Positions 1 to 6,104 of a stretch of 11,292 nucleotides of DNA are shown one piece after another. The notes under the pieces were generated by a model. The model made no database searches. It was not told where the DNA came from and was given only the letters and a program-made list of their open reading frames with translations. This DNA comes from Oscillospiraceae bacterium (GTDB taxonomy: Bacteria; Bacillota; Clostridia; Oscillospirales; Ruminococcaceae), in contig DXWR01000133.1 of the NCBI GenBank assembly GCA_019416775.1, positions 1 to 11,292 on the forward strand, written 5' to 3'. Within the stretch, counting starts at the first letter, position 1; each line of letters starts with the position of its first letter. The position numbers and the translations under genes are program-made.

Positions 1-14
1 TGTATAAGAGACAG
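1..14. other. Probable Tn5/Nextera mosaic-end adapter remnant
   Basis: The window opens with TGTATAAGAGACAG, identical to the last 14 bases of the 19-base Tn5 mosaic end (AGATGTGTATAAGAGACAG) used in transposase-based library preparation. It sits exactly at the sequence edge and nothing around it resembles a transposon. I infer untrimmed adapter at a contig end rather than genomic sequence. A genuine Tn5-type mosaic end is the alternative, but no transposase or second end is visible. Confidence 0.88.
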
Positions 15-108
15 TACCAAATGTGTAGGCAGGCACTCAGGGCAGGCGTTTTCCCCATTTCCAAAACAGGCGGCTGCTTTGGTGCCAACCACTAAGGGAG
101 GCGTTTGA
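15..108 (+). other. 5' leader of the GH2 gene, promoter not resolved
   Basis: Short non-coding stretch before the glycosidase gene. The only clear signal is a ribosome binding site, AAGGGAGG at 94-101, seven bases before the ATG at 109. I see no convincing -35/-10 pair; the promoter may lie beyond the contig end. A near-palindrome TTGGTGCCAA lies around 79-88 but is too short to call as an operator. Confidence 0.5.
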
Positions 109-3100
109 ATGAAATTGGCAAAGAGACTATTGTCATTGGGGCTGGCGGCGGCTATGTGCATGACCGGATTGTCCTTCCCCAGCATCCAAGCTCAGGAGCC
201 CCCAGGAGAAAACCTGGCCCTGGGCAAAACGGTTTTGGTCAGCAGTGAAGAAGGTACTTCCTCCCAGGGAGCGGACACCTATAGGGAAAACGCAGTGGAC
301 GGCAACCCTTCCACCTGCTGGACCGCCCGCACCAAGGACACGGCAGGAAATTGGGATGCATCCTATCCGGAATGGCTGTGTGTGGATTTGGGAGCGGAAT
401 ATACCATCTCTGCCATCGACCTGGAATTGGAATCCAAAGGCGGGCAGCGCATTTATGATTACAAAATTTACAGCTCTGTGGACACCGCACCGGTGGAAGG
501 AGAAACCCAAATCCCGGCAGGATTTGAGCTGTTGGCGGACCGTACCGGAAATACAGTGTCCGGCGTCCAACCCACGTTGGAGTTGACAGAGCAGACAGCG
601 AGGTACATATTAGTGGAAATTTTAAGCTGCAACCAATATTCGGAATCGGCAAAATGGACCGCCGCTTCCATTTATGAGCTGGCGGTGTACGGCAACAAGG
701 ATGACGGGGATTCCGGTGAAGTAGCTGAAATTCCGATTCAGACCGCCAGCGGCCGGGATGAGGCTTACGCCCAGGAGATCGGCGGAGAGTGGAAGTTTGG
801 CGGACGGCTGATGAGTGAGTCTGCTGCGCTGGCTGCCGATTATGACAGCTGGCAAACTGTCACCATTCCCCATACCTGGAATGCAGTGGACGCCGATGAC
901 GGCGGCGGAAATTATGACCGCACCGTCTATTGGTACCACAAGGAATTTACTGTCACTCAGGAAATGTTGGATAAGCGGATCTATCTGGAATTCTTGGGGG
1001 TAAATACCAAAGCGGATGTGTTTGTCAACGGGCAGAGGGCCGGGGACACCCACAAGGGCGGCTACACCACCTTCCGATATGACGTCACCGATTTGGTGCA
1101 AACCGGAACCAACACTCTGGACGTCCAGGTGGATAACCGGGTGGATCAGTCTATCGCTCCCATTTCCGGGGACTTTAACATTTATGGTGGCATCTACAAG
1201 CGGGTGTACCTGTTGGCGGTGGAGGATGTCCATGTGGATCTGGAAGATTACGGCTCTTCCGGGCTGTACCTCACCACTGGCAATATGAGAAGCCAAACCC
1301 GGCCGGACGATCTGGGCCAGTTCAACATTCGGGCCGGCCTGGTCAACGACAGTGCAGAGGAGAAAACGGTGACCGTCACCGCCGCCGTCACCGGGGACAA
1401 CGCCCCCGCTCCTATTGTGCGGGAAATCACCATTCCCGCCGGGGAAACGGTGACCTTCGATGAGGACTGCACGGTTGAAAATCCCACCCTGTGGGAAGGA
1501 ATCGACTATTCCAAAGGGGCGGATAACTCCAACGTGGGGTATCAATACACCGTCACCCTTACGGTTTCCGACGGCGATACCGTATTGGATAAAGTTAGTG
1601 ACAAAATCGGTTTCCGGTATTTCTGGATCGATACCTCCGCCGACGGGGACTCCGGCCAGGGCTTTATGCTCAACGGCGAAGTGTATCCCCTTCACGGCGT
1701 CAACCGTCACTCTTTCCGAGCCGGGGTGGGCAGCGCCCTCACCGAAGAGATGCACCAGGAGGATATGGAACTGATGATGGAAATGGGGGTCAACTCCGTC
1801 CGGCTGTGCCACTATCCCCAAACCGATTATTTCTACGACCTGTGTGACGAAAACGGAATTGTGGTTTGGACCGAAATTCCTATGGTCAACATTCCCGGTT
1901 CTGCCTCCGATTTCCAACAGGTTACCGAACAGCAGCTGATCGAACTGATCCGTCAGCAGTATAACCGTCCCTCGGTGGTGTTTTGGGGGTTGGAAAATGA
2001 AATCGGCAATGGCAACAGCCTGACCGATCCGCTGGCCAACTCCCTGGTGGCCAAGGCCAAGCAGCTCCTGTATGATTTGGATCAGCTGGCAAAAGAGGAA
2101 GATCCCACCGGTCGATACACCACCCAGGCGTTCAACCGGGATTACGGCATGGACCAAAACGATCCCGATTCGGTCAGCGAGAATTTTGAAAACAATACTG
2201 GCTGGAGCAGCGACATTGTAGCCTGGAATATTTATCCCGGCTGGTATCCGGATGCTAACTTTTACGGCACCTTTGAAGAGGTTATGGATCGGAAAACCGC
2301 TCTGGACAGCCGTCCCATGGGCATTTCGGAATACGGCTGGGGCGCCAACGTCAACCAGCATGAAGCTTATCCGGAACTGGGGAAAAACGATCTGTCTTCC
2401 GGCGGCAGCTGGCACCCCGAAGAATACCAGAACCGGATGAACGAAGAAGCCATTGAGTATATCAACACCCATCCGGAAATCTGGGGCGTTTACTACTGGG
2501 CTATGTTTGACTTTGCGGTGGACAGCCGGTATGAAGGCAGTCAGGCCGCCCTCAACGACAAGGGCCTGGTGACAGCCGACCGCTCCATTAAAAAGGACAG
2601 CTTTTATCTCTATAAAGCCAACTGGAACCAAAACGATTCCTTCACCTACATCACCAGCCGACGTTGGGATGAGCGGGACACCGCTCAGACCTATATCAAG
2701 GTCTACTCCAACTGCGATGAAGTGGAACTGTTTGTGGGAGACCAGAGCCTGGGTCAAATGGAGCCGCAGGGTAATGGGGTGTTCCTGCTGGAAAATGTGT
2801 CTTTGCCCAGCGGCGATTTTGAAATCCGGGTTGTGGGACACAATGATGGCGACAGCGCTTCCTATTCTGATTCCTGCACCTGGAACCGCAGTTTGTCGTC
2901 CCGTGCGGAAGTAGAATCCGATGTATTGGGCGTGGACACTGGAGAACACACCATTGTACTGGAAGGGGAAATGACCCTTACGGAATTCCGCCAAGCGGTC
3001 ACCGGCGTGAACAATGCGGTGTATGAGGTGTACAGCGGTGAAACCGAAATTACCGATAGTGCGGCAATGATTCTTCCTGGCATGGAATTGCGGGTGACAG

Positions 3101-4707
3101 CGGAAGACGGAGTGACTACAGCGGTATACGCCTTGGTGGCCGCCAATCTTTGCTCCGGCAAACCGGTGGAGGTCAGCAGCTTTGAGGAAGGAAATCTTCC
3201 CGAATATGCGGTGGACGGCAACAGTGCCACCCGCTGGACAGCGGTGAACAGCAGCTATCCCCAATCCATTACGGTAGATCTGGAGCAGACCTACTGGCTG
3301 GGCGATTTGACCCTGGATTGGGACGGCCGGGAAGGTGCACGGTACTATCGTTACTATGTGGAGGTTAGCACCGATGGCGAACACTTCACCGAAGTCATTG
3401 ATCGCAGAAAAAATATCGTTTCCGGCAGTATCACAGAGTCTTTGAATCAGGTGGAAGGACGGTATATCCGTATCACTGCCACCGGTTGCAACCAGGCAGG
3501 CTATGCTACCCTTTATGAAATTGAGGTGGACGGCTACAACCTTACCTCCGATACTTACACCATCGATCATGCCAATCATCGGATTATTGTGGATGAAATT
3601 CCCACCGGCGGTTTGGCGGAAGGAACCTTCTCCGGCAATCTGAATTTTGAAGGAAACTACACCTATCGGGTAAATCTGAGCAGTGGCTGGATCCACGAAG
3701 GCAACACGGTGGATATCCTCAATGGCGGGCAGATCGAGGCGGTGTACACGATCTGCACTTTGGAAACTGCCGATCAGTATCCGGATCTGAATATCAATCT
3801 GGCACTCAACCGCCTTGCCTATGCCAGCAGCGAGGAAGGGACGGCTACCGACGGCTCCACCACTACCGCAGAACAAGCGGTGGACGGAGACGCTTCCACC
3901 CGTTGGACCGCCTTTATCAACAATGGCCCAAATGGAGAAGAAGCCGCTTACTATCCTGAATGGATTTGTGTGGATTTGGGGGGCAGCGTGCAGCTTAACC
4001 GCATCGACCTAGCCTTTGAATCCAAGGGCGGGCGCACCTACGACTACAATGTGTACACTTCTGTAGCAACGGCGCCGCCGGAGGGACGAGGTGAAATTCC
4101 CGATGGATTTACCCTGCTTTACAGCCGCACCAATAACACCGAATCGGGGCAGCAGTCCACCATCTCTGCTTCGGCCACTGCACGGTACATTTTGGTGGAA
4201 ATCACAGGATGCAGTGCTTATTCTGAAGCCACTCCCTATGTGGGCGCTTCCGTGTATGAGTTGGAGGTTTATGGCATTCCCACACTACACGCTGTTACCG
4301 TCAGCAGCACTTCCGGCGGAAGTGTAGTTTCTGATGCGGATCGTGTTTCCGGCGGAACCCTGGTTACTTTGACGGCGATACCCGACCAAGGGTATTACCT
4401 GAAAGAATGGCGGGTGCTCAGCGGTGATGTCACCATCGAAAACGGCCGGTTCATTATGCCAGACGAGGATGTGGTCATCCAGGCGGTATTTGCAGAAGGA
4501 TCCTCTGAAATGAATATCCGGGGTGACCTGAATCGGGACGGCATTGTCAACGTATTGGACGTGATGACTTTGGCCCAAATCACCGTTGGAAAAGCCTCTC
4601 CGGAGGAAGGTATCTCCCAGGATGCCCTGGATCTCAACGGCGACCAGTCGGTGAATTTACTGGATGTGATGTACTTGGCTCAGATCGCAGCAGGCCGGCT
4701 GCAGTAA
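109..4707 (+). CDS. Secreted multimodular GH2 beta-galactosidase-like enzyme with three F5/8C modules and a dockerin
   Basis: Extracellular glycoside hydrolase of family 2, most likely a retaining beta-galactosidase. Residues 1-28 form a Sec signal peptide (basic MKLAKR, hydrophobic core, likely cleavage near IQA-QE; no lipobox). Modules in order: F5/8 type C (about 35-195), GH2 jelly roll (about 225-370), Ig-like sandwich (about 375-515), TIM barrel (about 515-835), a C-terminal beta-sandwich (about 860-930), an unclassified small module (about 932-1012), a second F5/8C (1013-1144), another unclassified module (1145-1228), a third F5/8C (1230-1389), a divergent InlB B-repeat-like domain (1392-1463) and a type I dockerin (about 1472-1531). 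Catalytic residues visible are the acid/base Glu631 in WGLENE and the nucleophile Glu741 in GISEYGW, 110 residues apart as usual for GH2; GVNRH (530-534) and RLCHYP (565-570) line the active site. Dockerin calcium loops are D1473/N1475/D1477/D1484 and D1508/N1510/D1512/D1519. The F5/8C modules suggest galactose-type glycan binding. Another GH2 activity is possible. Start chosen by RBS AAGGGAGG. Confidence 0.93.
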   Translation: MKLAKRLLSLGLAAAMCMTGLSFPSIQAQEPPGENLALGKTVLVSSEEGTSSQGADTYRENAVDGNPSTCWTARTKDTAGNWDASYPEWLCVDLGAEYTISAIDLELESKGGQRIYDYKIYSSVDTAPVEGETQIPAGFELLADRTGNTVSGVQPTLELTEQTARYILVEILSCNQYSESAKWTAASIYELAVYGNKDDGDSGEVAEIPIQTASGRDEAYAQEIGGEWKFGGRLMSESAALAADYDSWQTVTIPHTWNAVDADDGGGNYDRTVYWYHKEFTVTQEMLDKRIYLEFLGVNTKADVFVNGQRAGDTHKGGYTTFRYDVTDLVQTGTNTLDVQVDNRVDQSIAPISGDFNIYGGIYKRVYLLAVEDVHVDLEDYGSSGLYLTTGNMRSQTRPDDLGQFNIRAGLVNDSAEEKTVTVTAAVTGDNAPAPIVREITIPAGETVTFDEDCTVENPTLWEGIDYSKGADNSNVGYQYTVTLTVSDGDTVLDKVSDKIGFRYFWIDTSADGDSGQGFMLNGEVYPLHGVNRHSFRAGVGSALTEEMHQEDMELMMEMGVNSVRLCHYPQTDYFYDLCDENGIVVWTEIPMVNIPGSASDFQQVTEQQLIELIRQQYNRPSVVFWGLENEIGNGNSLTDPLANSLVAKAKQLLYDLDQLAKEEDPTGRYTTQAFNRDYGMDQNDPDSVSENFENNTGWSSDIVAWNIYPGWYPDANFYGTFEEVMDRKTALDSRPMGISEYGWGANVNQHEAYPELGKNDLSSGGSWHPEEYQNRMNEEAIEYINTHPEIWGVYYWAMFDFAVDSRYEGSQAALNDKGLVTADRSIKKDSFYLYKANWNQNDSFTYITSRRWDERDTAQTYIKVYSNCDEVELFVGDQSLGQMEPQGNGVFLLENVSLPSGDFEIRVVGHNDGDSASYSDSCTWNRSLSSRAEVESDVLGVDTGEHTIVLEGEMTLTEFRQAVTGVNNAVYEVYSGETEITDSAAMILPGMELRVTAEDGVTTAVYALVAANLCSGKPVEVSSFEEGNLPEYAVDGNSATRWTAVNSSYPQSITVDLEQTYWLGDLTLDWDGREGARYYRYYVEVSTDGEHFTEVIDRRKNIVSGSITESLNQVEGRYIRITATGCNQAGYATLYEIEVDGYNLTSDTYTIDHANHRIIVDEIPTGGLAEGTFSGNLNFEGNYTYRVNLSSGWIHEGNTVDILNGGQIEAVYTICTLETADQYPDLNINLALNRLAYASSEEGTATDGSTTTAEQAVDGDASTRWTAFINNGPNGEEAAYYPEWICVDLGGSVQLNRIDLAFESKGGRTYDYNVYTSVATAPPEGRGEIPDGFTLLYSRTNNTESGQQSTISASATARYILVEITGCSAYSEATPYVGASVYELEVYGIPTLHAVTVSSTSGGSVVSDADRVSGGTLVTLTAIPDQGYYLKEWRVLSGDVTIENGRFIMPDEDVVIQAVFAEGSSEMNIRGDLNRDGIVNVLDVMTLAQITVGKASPEEGISQDALDLNGDQSVNLLDVMYLAQIAAGRLQ
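1230..1510 (+). other. Region encoding the GH2 Ig-like sandwich before the barrel
   Basis: Residues about 375-515 of the glycosidase carry the immunoglobulin-like sandwich typical of GH2, with the family pattern of short beta strands (NIRAGLVNDS, REITIPAGETVTF, NPTLWEG). It links the sugar-binding jelly roll to the TIM barrel. Given separately only to mark the domain; it is not a separate gene. Confidence 0.55.
4523..4701 (+). other. Region encoding the type I dockerin module
   Basis: The last 60 residues form two F-hand calcium-binding repeats: GDLNRDGIVNVLDVMTLAQ and LDLNGDQSVNLLDVMYLAQ. Each has the DxNxDGxxNxxDxxxLxQ spacing of type I dockerins, which bind cohesins on scaffold or cell-surface proteins. 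The two repeats share the segment NxLDVMxLAQI, giving the near two-fold symmetry expected for dual-mode cohesin binding. No cohesin gene is in this window, so the partner is unknown. Confidence 0.9.
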
Positions 4708-4743
4708 GCAATCCTTCGCCAAATTCCTTCTATTGTAATAAAA

Positions 4744-4789
4744 AAGCGGTTTCCCACGGGATGGTTTCGTGGGAAACCGCTTGATTTTT
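4744..4789 (+). terminator. Strong rho-independent terminator after the GH2 gene, probably bidirectional
   Basis: A perfect 15-bp stem (4744-4758 paired with 4768-4782) encloses a 9-base loop and is followed by GATTTTT. On the opposite strand the stem is followed by an uninterrupted T run, so it could also stop transcription coming from the right. It begins 37 bases after the GH2 stop codon. Confidence 0.92.
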
Positions 4790-4894
4790 GGAACATGATT
4801 TGCGAAATAGGATGCCTTTTGGTCTGCCGGCTGGCAGATGAAACCTGCGAGATGGAGTAATACCGTCTTGCCCTGTTTTTTCCCCATGGGAATG

Positions 4895-4903
4895 TGCTAT
4901 AAT
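4895..4903 (+). promoter_or_regulatory. Extended -10 promoter for the metallophosphoesterase
   Basis: TGCTATAAT at 4895-4903 is an extended -10 element with a perfect TATAAT hexamer. No good -35 stands at 16-18 bases (the area is T- and C-rich); TTGCCC lies 24 bases upstream, which is too far. The TGn motif would compensate. The start codon is 46 bases beyond the -10, a normal leader length. Confidence 0.65.
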
Positions 4904-4949
4904 AACCTCATCTGCCCACCTGCTTCACCATTTCAAGGAGGGATCTCTC

Positions 4950-5699
4950 ATGCTCTTTCTCACCGGCGACACCCACGGCGACTTTACCCGCTTCCGCCCC
5001 GATATCTTCCCAGAACAAAAACAGATGACCAAAGAGGACTATGTGATTATTTTGGGGGATTTCGGCGGGGTGTGGGACGGCTCCAAGGAGGAACAGTATT
5101 GGCTGGACTGGCTGGAAGCCAAACCTTTCACCACCTTGTTTGTTTCCGGCAACCATGAAAATTACGACCTGCTGGCCCCTTATCCCATTCAGTCTTGGAA
5201 GGGGGGACGGGTCCAGGCTGTCCGCCCTTCGGTGCTCCACCTGATGCGGGGAGAGGTGTTTACCCTTCTGGGCAAAACCTTCTTTACTCTGGGCGGCGCC
5301 TCCTCCCACGACATTTCCGCCGGAATTTTGGAGCCGGACGCCCCGGACTACCATCGCCGGAAAAAGATGCTGGATCTGCAGGGAGCCCTTTACCGGGTAA
5401 ATCATCGTTCCTGGTGGAAGGAGGAACTGCCCAGCCAGGAGGAGTATTGCCATGCCCAAGATTCTTTAATCGCCCATCAGCACAAGGTGGACTACATCCT
5501 CACCCACTGTGCCCCTACCAGTGTCCAGTCCGCCCTCAGCGGAGGGATGTACCAACCGGACTCCCTCACTGATTTTTTGGAACAGGTAAAGGAGAGCTGC
5601 CGGTTCCGGTATTGGTTTTTTGGCCACTACCACGACAATAAGGTCATCGCCAAAAAATATGTCCTTCTCTACGAGCAGATTTTGGAGCTGACCCCGTAA
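4950..5699 (+). CDS. Calcineurin-like metallophosphoesterase
   Basis: A 249-residue cytoplasmic metal-dependent phosphoesterase without signal peptide or membrane segment. The complete metallophosphoesterase metal-site set is visible: GDTHGD (D7, H9), GDFGG (D37), GNHEN (N68, H69), THCAP (H186) and GHYH (H226, H228). These residues hold the two-metal centre that hydrolyses phosphate esters in proteins, nucleotides or other small substrates. The sequence does not show which; there is no extra domain. The start is fixed by RBS AGGAGG at 4936-4941, eight bases before ATG. It is monocistronic: its own extended -10 promoter lies upstream and a terminator directly downstream. It converges on ireB. 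The nearness to ireB, a target of a Ser/Thr kinase, is too weak a clue to claim that it is the matching phosphatase. Confidence 0.88.
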   Translation: MLFLTGDTHGDFTRFRPDIFPEQKQMTKEDYVIILGDFGGVWDGSKEEQYWLDWLEAKPFTTLFVSGNHENYDLLAPYPIQSWKGGRVQAVRPSVLHLMRGEVFTLLGKTFFTLGGASSHDISAGILEPDAPDYHRRKKMLDLQGALYRVNHRSWWKEELPSQEEYCHAQDSLIAHQHKVDYILTHCAPTSVQSALSGGMYQPDSLTDFLEQVKESCRFRYWFFGHYHDNKVIAKKYVLLYEQILELTP

Positions 5700-5712
5700 T
5701 CCGGACAAAAAG

Positions 5713-5761
5713 AAGGAAGGCAGAGCGAAACAAACCCGTTCTGCCTTCCTTTTGTTTTTTC
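5713..5761 (+). terminator. Rho-independent terminator between convergent genes
   Basis: A 12-bp perfect stem (5713-5724 with 5740-5751) with a 15-base loop is followed by TTTTGTTTTTT. On the minus strand the stem is followed by TTCTTTTT, so the same hairpin can end ireB transcription from the right. It lies between the metallophosphoesterase stop (5699) and the ireB stop (5787). Confidence 0.9.
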
Positions 5762-5786
5762 ACAGAAACGCTTTCAGACGCTTCCG

Positions 5787-6032
5787 TCAGGTCGTCAGAT
5801 AGCTCTTCACCATGGCCTGGAGCAGCTCGTCCCGGTCCACGTGGCGGATCAGCGCTCTGGCGTTGTTGTGGGTAGTGATATAGGTGGGGTCCTCGCTGAG
5901 GATATAGCCTACGATCTGGTTGATGGGGTTGTACCCCTTCTCCCGCAGCGCATCGTATACCGTGGTGAGGATGCGCTTCATCTCGTTTTCCTTCTCATCC
6001 CGGACGGTGAAGGTCATCGTTTTATCGTTCAT
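5787..6032 (-). CDS. ireB: IreB family regulatory phosphoprotein (UPF0297/YrzL)
   Basis: An 81-residue cytoplasmic protein with the family signature KGYNPINQIVGYILSEDPTYI followed by NNARALIRHVDRDELLQ, nearly invariant in UPF0297 proteins of Firmicutes. In Enterococcus faecalis IreB is a small dimer phosphorylated on N-terminal threonines by the PASTA kinase IreK and acts as a negative regulator of cephalosporin resistance. The N-terminus here also has threonines (T5, T7, T9) in the matching area. I chose the ATG at 6032: AGGAGG lies eight bases upstream, whereas the alternative GTG at 6041 overlaps that ribosome site. In many Firmicutes the gene lies between alaS and ruvX (yrrK); here it stands alone with its own promoter and a shared terminator. 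Confidence 0.93.
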   Translation of the reverse strand: MNDKTMTFTVRDEKENEMKRILTTVYDALREKGYNPINQIVGYILSEDPTYITTHNNARALIRHVDRDELLQAMVKSYLTT

Positions 6033-6064
6033 TGCGTCCACCTCCTGATTTGGAACTTGCCCCC

Positions 6065-6093
6065 ATTATAAATCATTTCGCTCCGTTTGGCAA
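6065..6093 (-). promoter_or_regulatory. Sigma-A-type promoter of ireB
   Basis: Reading the minus strand: -35 TTGCCA (6088-6093), a 17-base spacer, and a perfect -10 TATAAT (6065-6070). It lies between the pheT stop (6105) and the ireB start (6032), so ireB can be transcribed independently of pheST. No terminator separates pheT from ireB, so read-through is also possible. Six-base inverted arms CTTGCC/GGCAAG flank it (6056-6061 and 6089-6094); this may be chance. Confidence 0.85.
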
Positions 6094-6104
6094 GGCTTAT
6101 TCCT

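Noticed and set aside
622..3876. A 1084-codon open frame antisense to the GH2 gene
   Set aside because: It lies wholly opposite a gene with clear domains and catalytic residues. Its translation is rich in His, Gly, Ile and Val without any recognisable motif, as expected of a shadow frame created by the codon use of the real gene.
4657..4887. Small minus-strand open frame between the GH2 and phosphoesterase genes
   Set aside because: It crosses a strong terminator hairpin and overlaps the dockerin coding end; no ribosome site or family resemblance.
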